Assembly (NCBI GenBank): GCA_958428295.1
Contig: CAUAFL010000003.1
Span: 53,705-117,704 of the forward strand
DNA from: an uncultured Bacillota bacterium
GTDB taxonomy: Bacteria > Bacillota_I > Bacilli_A > RF39 > UBA660
DNA: 64,000 nt
Reading direction: 5' to 3'
In this document: piece by piece, positions 42,982-51,584 of the stretch
Layout: each line of letters starts with the position of its first letter
Position numbering within the stretch: position 1 is the first letter of the stretch
Notes under the pieces: generated by a model
Databases searched by the model: none
Told to the model about the DNA's origin: nothing
Seen by the model: the letters and a program-made list of their open reading frames with translations, nothing else
Program-made: the position numbers and the translations under genes

Positions 42982-43083
42982 TTGCCACTGATACTTGCAA
43001 ATTTAAAGAAGAACAAATCTCACAGATGTTAACAGATGTTTTTATAGCACTATCTCAAAAAATAGATAAAGGAGAAAAAAATC

Positions 43084-44022
43084 ATGACAAAAATAGTTGA
43101 GGTAAGAGGTTTAACTAAAAAATATAAACAATTAACAGCGGTTGAAAATCTTTCTTTTTCAATTGCCCAAGGAGAAATATTAGGTTTATTAGGTCCTAAT
43201 GGCAGCGGTAAATCAACAACGATTAATTGTCTTTTGTCCCTTTTAAATTATGATGCAGGAGACGTTATTATTTTTGGCCAAAAGATGCACGCCAATGCGT
43301 ATGATATAAAAAAGGAGGTAGGGGTGATTTTCCAAGATGTTGCTGTTTTTGAAGAATTGACTGTCTATGAAAATGTTGATTATTTTTGTGGCCTTTATAT
43401 TTCTGACAAAACGAAGCGCCAAAGCTATGTTAAAGAGGCACTTACCTTTGTTGCTTTAGAGGAATATCAAAAATTTTATCCCAAACAATTATCTGGTGGT
43501 TTACTACGTCGTTTAAACATCGCCTGCGGTATTGCACATCACCCCAAATTAATCTTTTTAGATGAACCAACCGTAGCGGTTGATCCACAAAGTCGAAATA
43601 ATATCTTGGATGGTATTAAAAAATTGCGTGATCAGGGCGCTACTATTTGTTACACTACGCATTATATGGAAGAAGCAGAAATTTTGTGTGATCGAATTAT
43701 TATTATTGATAAAGGAAAAATAGTAGCACAAGGAACTAAAGAAGAGTTAAAAGATTTAGCAAATATTGAAGAGAAAGTGACCATAGAAGTTGCGGATTTA
43801 GCTAAAAAACATCTTTTGGCTATTAAAAAAATGCCTCATGTGCAGGAGGTTTGCTATCAAGGGTGTCGTTTATTAATCACATTTGAAAAGGGAACTAATA
43901 ATATTACTAATTTACTTGAGTATTTTAAAGAGCATCGACTTGTTTATCAACGTGTTTATTCTGAAAAACCAAGTCTCAATGATGTCTTTTTACTCCTTAC
44001 AGGAAAGGAGCTTCGCGATTGA
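43084..44022 (+). CDS. ABC exporter ATP-binding protein
   Basis: A 312-aa nucleotide-binding subunit: Walker A GPNGSGKST, Q-loop QDVAVFEE, signature LSGGLLRRLNIACG, Walker B LIFLDEPTVAVD, H-loop TTHYMEE. This is the DrrA/CcmA-type drug or polyketide exporter group, with a C-terminal domain of about 90 residues. An AAAGGAG site precedes the ATG. Its TGA stop overlaps the ATG of the first permease (TGATG). Confidence 0.94.
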   Translation: MTKIVEVRGLTKKYKQLTAVENLSFSIAQGEILGLLGPNGSGKSTTINCLLSLLNYDAGDVIIFGQKMHANAYDIKKEVGVIFQDVAVFEELTVYENVDYFCGLYISDKTKRQSYVKEALTFVALEEYQKFYPKQLSGGLLRRLNIACGIAHHPKLIFLDEPTVAVDPQSRNNILDGIKKLRDQGATICYTTHYMEEAEILCDRIIIIDKGKIVAQGTKEELKDLANIEEKVTIEVADLAKKHLLAIKKMPHVQEVCYQGCRLLITFEKGTNNITNLLEYFKEHRLVYQRVYSEKPSLNDVFLLLTGKELRD

Positions 44023-45206
44023 TGTTCCAGCATAATTTTATTTATTCTCTTAAAACTTTATTTCGTAACAAACCTTTAATTTTTTGGACATTTGCTTTTC
44101 CAATAATTATGGCAACTTTCTTTTATATGACTTTTTCAAATATTACGACCGATGAAAAAATGCAACCTTTTGCGATTGCCGTAGTAGAAGATGTTAATTT
44201 AGAAAATCATCCATTTGTTAAGAATACCTTTAAAGTACTGAGTGATAAGAAAAGTGCCCAATATTTATTTGATGTTTCTTATTGTTCGTTGGAAAAAGCT
44301 TCTTTTATGCTAGAAAAAAAAGAAATTGTCGGTTATTTAACAATAGAAAATGATGAGTATCGAGTAGTTGTTAAAAAGAGTGGCCTAGATGAGACTGTTT
44401 TTCAAAGTATAGTAAAAGAACTGCAAAAAAATGAACAAATTGTTGATGATATGGTAGCCTTCAAAGTGAGAGAACAGAATGCTATCGGGGAGACAAAGAT
44501 AGATTATCAACAACTTTATTTGGAAAGTATTGCTTCAATATATCAAGAAAAAGTATCCTTAATAAAAGATACTACAACGACTAATATTGACTATGTTATG
44601 ATTGAATATTATACATTAATTGCGATGACTTGTCTTTATGGAGCAGTCTTGGGAATGACTGCCATTAGTAATTTATTGGCAACGATGACAAAAAAGGGCC
44701 TAAGAATTAGTGTTTCTCCTGCTAACAAAGGACTATTAATTCTTAGTAGTGCTTTAGCAGCTTTTGTAGTGCAATTAATTGGTATGACTTTATTGATGCT
44801 GTTTACCATTTTTGTAATGCATGTTGATTATGGACAGCATATTGGTTTAATGCTATTACTTTTCTTCTTGGGTTGTGTTGCGGGCCTTAGCCTAGGAATT
44901 TTTGTAGGAGTAGCAATTAAAAAGGATGAAAATTTCAAAATTGGTATTTTAATTGCTTTCACAATGCTAGGTTGTTTCCTTGCAGGAATGATGGGTATTT
45001 CAATGAAATATACAATCGATACACAAATACCTATAATAAATTACTTAAATCCGGCCAATATGATTACAGATGGCTTTTATGCATTATACTATTATTCTAC
45101 ATTTGAACGGTACTGGGGAAATATTATTAGTCTAGTGTTATTTTCCATTTTATTATTTGGTCTTTCTATCGTGTTTTTAAGGAGGCAAAAAAATGCTAGT
45201 ATTTAA
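44022..45206 (+). CDS. ABC-2 type permease (first subunit)
   Basis: A 394-aa ABC-2 permease: N-terminal helix (LIFWTFAFPIIMATFFYMTF), a large extracytoplasmic loop (about residues 45-200), then five helices in the C-terminal half with GMTAISNLLATMTKKGLRISVSPA before the second. AAGGAG lies 11 bases upstream. The ATG at 44022 is preferred to a TTG one codon earlier. It overlaps the second permease by 14 bases. Confidence 0.9.
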   Translation: MFQHNFIYSLKTLFRNKPLIFWTFAFPIIMATFFYMTFSNITTDEKMQPFAIAVVEDVNLENHPFVKNTFKVLSDKKSAQYLFDVSYCSLEKASFMLEKKEIVGYLTIENDEYRVVVKKSGLDETVFQSIVKELQKNEQIVDDMVAFKVREQNAIGETKIDYQQLYLESIASIYQEKVSLIKDTTTTNIDYVMIEYYTLIAMTCLYGAVLGMTAISNLLATMTKKGLRISVSPANKGLLILSSALAAFVVQLIGMTLLMLFTIFVMHVDYGQHIGLMLLLFFLGCVAGLSLGIFVGVAIKKDENFKIGILIAFTMLGCFLAGMMGISMKYTIDTQIPIINYLNPANMITDGFYALYYYSTFERYWGNIISLVLFSILLFGLSIVFLRRQKNASI

Positions 45207-46323
45207 ATATTTCTTTAAAATCATCAAAAAATATTGGCTCACCATTTTAATGTTTACTGCTGTTTTAATTATTTTTGGGATTTTTAGCCTCAAAAATAAC
45301 CAAAGCACTAGCAATTTTACGGCAATGAAACCTAATATTATGATTGTTAATGAAGATGAAACGATCGGATTTACGAAGTCTTTATTGGTCTATCTAAAAC
45401 AAAACACCCATATTAAAGCGGTAGAAAAGGAAGAGGATGCTTTATTCTATCGCGAAATTAGTTATATTATTTATATTCCTAAAAATTATCATCGTGACTT
45501 TATGGCTGGGAAAAATCCGTCTTTAACAGTAAAATCAGCAGGTGATTATGAGGCTTCTTTAGTTAGGTTGCTGCTTGATGATTATTTACAGACAGCCCAA
45601 ACTTATTTGGATACAGGATTTAGTGAAAAAGAAATCCTAGAAAAATTAGAATATGTATTGCAACAAAACGTTGCCATTGATGTTACATCAAATTTAGATG
45701 AGTCTTTTTTATCCCAACTTAGTTTTTATTATAATTTTGCTAATTATTCTATTTTGGCAGTATGTATCTTTGTAGTAGCTACTGTAATGTCTAGTTTTAA
45801 ACAACAAAACATTCGTAACCGGATCTTCGTCAGTCCTCTTTCACCATCATCTTATAATCGTTCTATTTTTGCCGGAATTGTTGTTATGGGGATTGGTTTA
45901 TGGGCAATTTATTTGCTTATTAGTTTTATTTTATTAAAGGGATCCATATTTTCTTGGCATGGTGCCTTATATGCATTAAATTCTTTTATCTTTACTATTT
46001 GTGCCCTCGCATTAGCTTTTCTAATTGGTAATATTTTAAAAAAGAAGGAAGCGATATCAGGGATTTCTAATGTTATTTCTCTAGGTAGTTCTTTTCTCTG
46101 TGGATGTTTTGTACCTATTGAATTTATTCCTTCAACAGTTTTGAAGTTCGCCCAAATACTTCCTTCTTATTGGTACGTACAAAATAATGAATTTATTAAA
46201 ACTTTAGAAACCATTAGCATACAAACATTGCAACCTTTTCTGTTGCATCTTTTAATTCTTTTAGGATTTACCATAGTATTTTTAATTATTGCTAGTTTTT
46301 ATGCTAGGAAAAAGGAAAATTAA
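45193..46323 (+). CDS. ABC-2 type permease (second subunit)
   Basis: A 376-aa paralogue-like partner of the preceding permease, with the same plan: helix at about residues 12-32, extracytoplasmic loop (with FTKSLLVYLKQNT and YRDISYIIYIPKNY-like substrate-loop strands), five C-terminal helices. GGAGG lies 8 bases before the ATG. Two different permeases with one ATPase suggest a heterodimeric exporter. The substrate is unknown; the local TetR fragment hints at drug or bile-type induction in the past. Confidence 0.88.
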   Translation: MLVFKYFFKIIKKYWLTILMFTAVLIIFGIFSLKNNQSTSNFTAMKPNIMIVNEDETIGFTKSLLVYLKQNTHIKAVEKEEDALFYREISYIIYIPKNYHRDFMAGKNPSLTVKSAGDYEASLVRLLLDDYLQTAQTYLDTGFSEKEILEKLEYVLQQNVAIDVTSNLDESFLSQLSFYYNFANYSILAVCIFVVATVMSSFKQQNIRNRIFVSPLSPSSYNRSIFAGIVVMGIGLWAIYLLISFILLKGSIFSWHGALYALNSFIFTICALALAFLIGNILKKKEAISGISNVISLGSSFLCGCFVPIEFIPSTVLKFAQILPSYWYVQNNEFIKTLETISIQTLQPFLLHLLILLGFTIVFLIIASFYARKKEN

Positions 46324-46392
46324 TACAGAAGGTCACTTTTGAGCAGATGATAATACTTGTTAACAATAATCAAAAGTATAAAAATTTCCCAG

Positions 46393-46421
46393 TTGTTATT
46401 TTGTGAAAATCGTGATATACT
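46393..46421 (+). promoter_or_regulatory. Promoter of the orphan gene before tcdA
   Basis: TTGTTA (46393-46398), a 17-base spacer, TATACT (46416-46421) preceded by TG (extended). Confidence 0.75.
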
Positions 46422-46448
46422 ACTTTTCCTAGGAAAGGTGGGAAAAAA

Positions 46449-47252
46449 ATGATTGTTTTACCATTAATTGCAGAAAATATGACGTTTAGTTTAGCAATCA
46501 CTTTTAAAAATATGCAGATAAAAAAAGAACAATTGCAGGCAGATAAAATTCATTTACCAGCAAGTGATTTAGCGGTGGGTAGAATCAGTTTGCAGGAGGC
46601 AACTACTGCGACAGACTTCGATCATAATCCTTTAGGTTTAACAGAATTTATTCGTCGAAATACTCTTTATACAAATGCTAAATCTGTTTACATTACTACT
46701 GCAAATTATGAAAAAACAGATTTCTACGATATTTATAAAGTACCTCTACCACCAGTGAATGCTAATCAGATTACGGATTTATTATATGGTTTATTGGTTA
46801 ATGATTTGCGTTTATCCATTCCTGATATGGTAAAAAGTCAACGTTTATCTTTCGCTTCTTTAGGGATAGATCGGCTTCTTTCTGAGGAGGTTTTGGATGG
46901 TATTCGTCAATTAAAGCAAAATGCGCAACAGAAGGAAATGTTTTTAACGGAGTTAAAAGAACATGGTTATCAAGCACCAATTCAAGTGTTAGATTTTTTT
47001 AATCAACTAGACTTTCAGGTTGTTGATCAATCTTTACTACCGATGAAAACTTTGGATACAGTATTGCAAGCTTTTGAGCCACTCAATAGCAAGGAAGAGA
47101 AAGTTTTAACTCATTATAAAACCGTCGCTAAGAAAAATAGCGATTGCTATATTTCCTTATCTAATTTGCACCAAATACTTTATGATCGATCATTAAATTG
47201 GCCTTCTTTATCCATTGATCAACAAAAAATATTGCTGAAGAAGAGTGCTTAA
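46449..47252 (+). CDS. Protein of unknown function upstream of tcdA
   Basis: A 267-aa soluble, mixed alpha/beta protein without signal or membrane helices. I do not recognise a family or catalytic motif. It begins with IVLPLIAENMTFSLAITFKNMQIKK and has a Leu/Gln-rich helical middle (LDGIRQLKQNAQQKEMFL). The stop and the ATG of tcdA are adjacent, so the two form an operon. A tRNA-related role by association is only a guess. Confidence 0.65.
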   Translation: MIVLPLIAENMTFSLAITFKNMQIKKEQLQADKIHLPASDLAVGRISLQEATTATDFDHNPLGLTEFIRRNTLYTNAKSVYITTANYEKTDFYDIYKVPLPPVNANQITDLLYGLLVNDLRLSIPDMVKSQRLSFASLGIDRLLSEEVLDGIRQLKQNAQQKEMFLTELKEHGYQAPIQVLDFFNQLDFQVVDQSLLPMKTLDTVLQAFEPLNSKEEKVLTHYKTVAKKNSDCYISLSNLHQILYDRSLNWPSLSIDQQKILLKKSA

Positions 47253-47951
47253 ATGTCGTCTTTATTTTATCGTTTAGAGTCTTTAATTGGGGAAGATAAA
47301 GTGGCAAAATTAGCTCAAAAAACGATTTTAATTATTGGTTGTGGAGGAGTTGGCGGTTATGTTATTGAGGCCTTAGCTCGTTCTAATATCGGCTGTTTTA
47401 TTTTAGTAGATTATGATATTGTGGAGGAAAGCAATTGTAATCGGCAATTAATTGCCTTGCAGTCGACGATTGGGCAATATAAAGTTGCTTGTTGGGAAGA
47501 CCGGATACTTGCTATTAATCCTGCTTGTGATGTGATTACTTATCAAAAAAAATTAGAAGCGAAAACCTTAGAGACGATTTTTTCTCACTCTATTGATTAT
47601 GTCATAGATGCTTGCGATGATATATCTGCTAAAAAATTACTTATTAAGCATTGTTTAAACTATCAGTTGCCATTTATTAGTTGTATGGGTACAGGCAATC
47701 GTTGTGATCCTAGTAAACTTTGTATTACCACTTTAGATAAAACAAATTATGATCCTTTGGCACGAATAATGCGCCATTTTATTAAAGAAGAACAAATCAA
47801 ACAGCCAATCGTTGTCTGTGCTTCGACAGAAATTCCTATTAAAACTTGTGATAGAACCATTGCTTCCTGTGCTTTTGTTCCGGGGAGTGCAGGCTTATTA
47901 ATCTCTAGTTTTGTTATTCAACAATTAATGATAGAGAAAAAGAGTTGCTAA
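47253..47951 (+). CDS. tcdA: tRNA threonylcarbamoyladenosine dehydratase TcdA
   Basis: A 232-aa ThiF/E1-like enzyme that cyclises t6A37 to ct6A in ANN-decoding tRNAs using ATP. Nucleotide-binding LIIGCGGVGGYVIEALARS at about residues 27-45, LVDYDIVEESNCNRQ with the ATP-contacting Asn/Arg, and the central DACDD. The family's C-terminal region is present (SAGLLISSFVIQQL). It matches YrvM-length proteins. It ends at a strong terminator shared with lexA. Confidence 0.9.
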   Translation: MSSLFYRLESLIGEDKVAKLAQKTILIIGCGGVGGYVIEALARSNIGCFILVDYDIVEESNCNRQLIALQSTIGQYKVACWEDRILAINPACDVITYQKKLEAKTLETIFSHSIDYVIDACDDISAKKLLIKHCLNYQLPFISCMGTGNRCDPSKLCITTLDKTNYDPLARIMRHFIKEEQIKQPIVVCASTEIPIKTCDRTIASCAFVPGSAGLLISSFVIQQLMIEKKSC

Positions 47952-47970
47952 TTATTTTAGCACTCTTTTT
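47937..47970. terminator. Bidirectional terminator between tcdA and lexA
   Basis: AAAAAGAG plus TGCTAA (47937-47951, one bulged T) pair with TTAGCA plus CTCTTTTT (47957-47970), loop TTATT. A/T runs on both sides allow use from both strands. Confidence 0.9.
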
Positions 47971-48586
47971 ATAATTTTCGATAAAGACCAACGACTTTTC
48001 CTAATATAGTTACTTCTTCTAAAATAATAGGTTCCATTGTATCATTTTCTGGCTGTAATCGAAAATAACCATTTTCTTTATAGAATGTTTTTACAGTAGC
48101 TTCATTGTCTTTATTCATTGCAACGACGGTATCACCATTTCTAGCAGTATTTTGACGCTCTACAATTAAAATATCCCCATCATAAATACCGACATTTATC
48201 ATTGATTCCCCACTTACGGTTAACGTAAATACTTCTTTTTTATTGCCAAGTAATTCAACTGGTAGGGAAAATGTCTCATCAGGTCGTTCAATTGCTTCGA
48301 TTGGCGTGCCGGCAGTTACTTTTCCAAGAAGTGGCACTTTGACGATTTCTTCATTTTCATCAATATATTCATTAGGAACTAAAATTTCGATTGTTCGATT
48401 GGTGCCAGCACCTTTCTTAATATATCCTTTATTAACTAACTGTTTGATATGAAAATGAATGGTAGCAGGAGAACTCAAATGTGCTTCATCACCAATTTCT
48501 CTAACCGTAGGCGGATACCCATTTTTAGCAATTAGTTTTTTAATAATTTGTAAAATATCATATTGTCTATCCGTTAGTTTTTCCAC
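47969..48586 (-). CDS. lexA: SOS repressor LexA
   Basis: Represses DNA-damage genes until RecA-ssDNA stimulates self-cleavage. With the GTG start at 48586 it is 205 aa, the same as B. subtilis LexA. The N-terminal winged helix is LTDRQYDILQIIKKLI, then GYPPTVREIGDEAHLSSPATIHFHI. The cleavage bond is A92-G93 (VTAGTP), the catalytic Ser128 is in SGESM and Lys166 in NEATVK. The frame is open further upstream, but that would include the GGAGG site (48598-48602). The gene is divergent from a small membrane protein. Confidence 0.95.
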   Translation of the reverse strand: MEKLTDRQYDILQIIKKLIAKNGYPPTVREIGDEAHLSSPATIHFHIKQLVNKGYIKKGAGTNRTIEILVPNEYIDENEEIVKVPLLGKVTAGTPIEAIERPDETFSLPVELLGNKKEVFTLTVSGESMINVGIYDGDILIVERQNTARNGDTVVAMNKDNEATVKTFYKENGYFRLQPENDTMEPIILEEVTILGKVVGLYRKL

Positions 48587-48615
48587 TATGTTTGATACCT
48601 CCATTCCTTTTATTA

Positions 48616-48645
48616 ATAGTAGCATGTTTACTTGACAATTGTCAA
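48616..48645 (-). promoter_or_regulatory. lexA promoter with palindromic operator
   Basis: On the minus strand: TTGACA (48645-48640), an 18-base spacer, TACTAT (48621-48616). The -35 is half of a perfect 14-bp palindrome, TTGACAATTGTCAA (48632-48645). It has the AC-AATT-GT core also found in the LexA-like box of the divergent gene, so LexA autoregulation is likely. Confidence 0.6.
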
Positions 48646-48677
48646 ACAAAAATTCGAAAAAAGTTTGGGAAAAGCAA

Positions 48678-48706
48678 TTGACAAAAACAATTGTTCGATA
48701 TAAAAT
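48678..48706 (+). promoter_or_regulatory. Promoter with LexA-like box for the 55-aa membrane peptide
   Basis: TTGACA (48678-48683), a 17-base spacer, TAAAAT (48701-48706). Between them AAAAC-AATT-GTTCG (48684-48697) matches 8 of 10 fixed positions of the Bacillus SOS box CGAAC-N4-GTTCG, where a bound repressor would block RNA polymerase. Confidence 0.7.
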
Positions 48707-48731
48707 GAATATATCAGAAGGAGGAAAAATT

Positions 48732-48899
48732 ATGTTAAATCAAAATATTAAATCTATTTTAAAGACAGCAGCCGTGGTGATTGTGATCTATGTGATTGCT
48801 GTTGGGTGTAGCCTATTTCTATGTGACCGTGTTAACGAATTAGAAAGCAGGGAAGATGTAGTTCGGCAAAATGCTAGTATTGTTTTACAATTAAAGTAG
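48732..48899 (+). CDS. LexA-controlled single-helix membrane peptide (candidate SOS division inhibitor, YneA-like role)
   Basis: A 55-aa protein: a short basic start, one membrane helix at about residues 13-31 (AAVVIVIYVIAVGCSLFLC), and a short helical tail with ELESREDVVRQ. AGAAGGAGG lies 8 bases before the ATG. Longer in-frame readings start before the promoter. In B. subtilis the gene divergent from lexA is yneA, an SOS-induced membrane protein that stops division; this one shares place, LexA-like box and topology but lacks the LysM domain. The division role is inference. Confidence 0.7.
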   Translation: MLNQNIKSILKTAAVVIVIYVIAVGCSLFLCDRVNELESREDVVRQNASIVLQLK

Positions 48900-48918
48900 C
48901 TTTTTTTCCCTCTATTCA

Positions 48919-48927
48919 TGTTATAAT
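48919..48927 (+). promoter_or_regulatory. Extended -10 promoter of polA
   Basis: TG-T-TATAAT, 21 bases before the ATG at 48949, followed by GGGAGAGAGTGAT. Confidence 0.65.
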
Positions 48928-48948
48928 AATGGGGAGAGAGTGATTTTA

Positions 48949-51570
48949 ATGAAGAAAATAATTTTAGTAGACGGAAATAATCTGTTATTTAGAAGCTTTT
49001 TTGCAACTAGTTATAATGGTGTTATTATGAGAAATTCTAAAGGATTTCCAACAAATGCATTGTATGGTTTTATTAATATGATGAATAAAATTATAACAGA
49101 AGAAAAACCAAATTATATTTTGGTAGCCTTTGATAAAGGAAAGACCTTTCGTCATGATCAATATGAAAGCTATAAGGCAGGACGGAAAGAAATGCCAGAG
49201 GATCTCAAGGTTCAATTTCCTAAGGCCAAAGAAGTGTTAGATGCCATGGGAATTCAGCATTTTGAAATTGATAATTATGAAGCAGATGATATTATTGGAA
49301 CGCTTAGTAAACAAGTCGATGAAACACCTGAATTTATTGCTACTATTATTTCTAGTGATAAAGATTTATTGCAGCTAATTAGCCATGATGTTGATGTGAA
49401 GTTGTTGAAAACCAAAGGATTTTTACGCTTTGATGAAGCCGTCTTTTTAGATACTTATGGTGTTAGTCCTATTCATATGATTGATTTGAAAGCGTTAATG
49501 GGGGATGCATCGGATCGTATTCCTGGGGTAAAGGGGATTGGTGAAAAAACGGCGATTTCATTGCTTAGTCAATATAAAACTTTAGATAATTTATATGAAA
49601 ATTTAGAAAAGTTAACGCCTAAAACTAGAGAAAAATTAATAGAGGATCGCACCAATGCCTATATGAGTTATGACTTAGCAACAATTTATAGAGAAGTGCC
49701 TCTTCCGTTTTCATTAGAAGACTGCCAATACAACCAGTTTAATAAGGAAGCATATCTTCAGATATTACGAGAATTGGAGTTCAAATCACTTTTAAAAAAG
49801 CTTGCGTTCCCCGAAGAGGCTCCTACTGAAAAACAAGAATATGCAAAGGAAAAAGAGATATCAATCGTTGACATAACCATGTTCGATGCCACCAAGCCCT
49901 ATGCAATCTATTTAGAAATGAATGGTTACTACTATAATACCTGTGAAATTATAGGGGCTGCTTTCAGCAATGATAGTGGTTCTGTATTCCTTACTTTAGA
50001 GGAGATAAAAGAGCATATTGATTTGTTGACTAACAATACTTTAAAATATACTTATGACGTAAAAAAGTGTTTCATTTTATTACATCGCTTAGGGATTCGT
50101 TTAAATTGCTGTCAGTATGATGCAATGATTGCTGCTTATTTGTTAGATTATTCATTAAATGATGATATTACTACTTTAATGCGTCAATTTGACTGGGATA
50201 TTGCTACTTATGAGGAAACATACGGTACAGAAAAACGACGTCGTGAGGTACCACTTACTACGACTAAAGAACAGACATGTCGGAAAAGCAAGTTTATTTA
50301 TCAAACTCATCAATTATTCCTAGATCTTATTGCCAAATATGATGAGACACCTTTGTTTGAAGAAATAGAAATGCCGTTAGCTTATGTTTTAGCAGATATG
50401 GAGTTAACGGGAATAAAAGTTAATAGGAACTATTTAGAAGGTTTAAAGGAAGATTTGCATAATAAAATGGTAACGATGGAGCAGCAAATATATAAAGATG
50501 CTGGTTGTCAATTCAATATTATGTCTCCTAAACAATTAGGAGACATGTTATTTGATAAGCTTTCTTTACCATATCCTAAAAAAAGAAAAAAAGGGGAAAC
50601 TGGATATTCTACAAGCAAGGATATTTTAGATAGAATTATTGCTTTTCATCCTATTGTTGAAAAGATTTTAGAATATCGGACCTTAGCCAAACTATATACT
50701 AATTATGCGGTGGGTCTTTTAGAAGAAATAGGGGAAGATGGTCGCATTCATACAATGTTTAATCAGTGTTTGACAAGAACGGGACGACTTTCTAGTAATA
50801 AACCTAATTTGCAAAATATTCCTATACGAACTGATTATTCTCGATTAATACGTAAGGCTTTTATTCCTGATGAAGAGTCTGTTTTATTAAGTTCTGATTA
50901 TTCTCAAATAGAGCTACGTGTCTTTGCTCATATGTCCCAATCGCAACATTTAATTGAAGCTTTTCAGAAAAATGCTGATATTCATACACAAACAGCAGCC
51001 GATATTTTTCATGTTCCCAGTGAGCAAGTAGATAAAACGATGCGCCGTACGGCTAAAGCGGTCAATTTTGGTATTTTGTACGGCATTAGTAGTTTTGGTT
51101 TAAGTGAAGACCTACAAATTGATGTTGGAAGTGCGAAAGCTTTTATTGATAATTATCTGGAAACTTATCCAGGAATTAAAGAATATATGGCACAGGAAAA
51201 GAGTGAAGCTTACCAAAATGGTTATGTAACTACTATTATGAATCGAAGGCGTGTGATTTCTGAGTTAAAAAGTAAGAACTATATGGTTCGTAGTCAAGGC
51301 GAAAGAATGGCTCTTAATACGCCTATTCAGGGTAGTGCGGCTGATATTTTAAAGAAGGCTATGGTAGAAGTCTATCGTGAGTTTGAAAAACAACATTTAA
51401 AAAGTAAGATATTAATCCAAGTACATGATGAATTAGTCTTTAATGTATACGAAGAGGAACTTGCTATTGTTCAACAAATTGTTAAGGATAAAATGGAGAC
51501 CGTAGTATTGTTAGATGTTCCTTTAAATGTTGATATTGAAATAGGACATGACTGGTATGAAGCAAAATAG
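48949..51570 (+). CDS. polA: DNA polymerase I
   Basis: An 873-aa repair and Okazaki-processing polymerase. 5'-3' exonuclease/flap domain 1-290 (LVDGNNLLFRSFFA, DKGKTFRH, GDASDRIPGVKGIGEKTA); a middle 3'-5' exonuclease-like domain that lacks the metal-binding DxE (YAIYLEMNGY), so no proofreading, as in Bst polymerase; and a polymerase domain with DYSQIELR, KAVNFGILYG and VHDELVF. The ATG at 48949 is preferred to an upstream TTG. It is followed by mutM as in B. subtilis. Confidence 0.97.
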   Translation: MKKIILVDGNNLLFRSFFATSYNGVIMRNSKGFPTNALYGFINMMNKIITEEKPNYILVAFDKGKTFRHDQYESYKAGRKEMPEDLKVQFPKAKEVLDAMGIQHFEIDNYEADDIIGTLSKQVDETPEFIATIISSDKDLLQLISHDVDVKLLKTKGFLRFDEAVFLDTYGVSPIHMIDLKALMGDASDRIPGVKGIGEKTAISLLSQYKTLDNLYENLEKLTPKTREKLIEDRTNAYMSYDLATIYREVPLPFSLEDCQYNQFNKEAYLQILRELEFKSLLKKLAFPEEAPTEKQEYAKEKEISIVDITMFDATKPYAIYLEMNGYYYNTCEIIGAAFSNDSGSVFLTLEEIKEHIDLLTNNTLKYTYDVKKCFILLHRLGIRLNCCQYDAMIAAYLLDYSLNDDITTLMRQFDWDIATYEETYGTEKRRREVPLTTTKEQTCRKSKFIYQTHQLFLDLIAKYDETPLFEEIEMPLAYVLADMELTGIKVNRNYLEGLKEDLHNKMVTMEQQIYKDAGCQFNIMSPKQLGDMLFDKLSLPYPKKRKKGETGYSTSKDILDRIIAFHPIVEKILEYRTLAKLYTNYAVGLLEEIGEDGRIHTMFNQCLTRTGRLSSNKPNLQNIPIRTDYSRLIRKAFIPDEESVLLSSDYSQIELRVFAHMSQSQHLIEAFQKNADIHTQTAADIFHVPSEQVDKTMRRTAKAVNFGILYGISSFGLSEDLQIDVGSAKAFIDNYLETYPGIKEYMAQEKSEAYQNGYVTTIMNRRRVISELKSKNYMVRSQGERMALNTPIQGSAADILKKAMVEVYREFEKQHLKSKILIQVHDELVFNVYEEELAIVQQIVKDKMETVVLLDVPLNVDIEIGHDWYEAK

Positions 51571-51584
51571 AAAGTGGTGATAAG

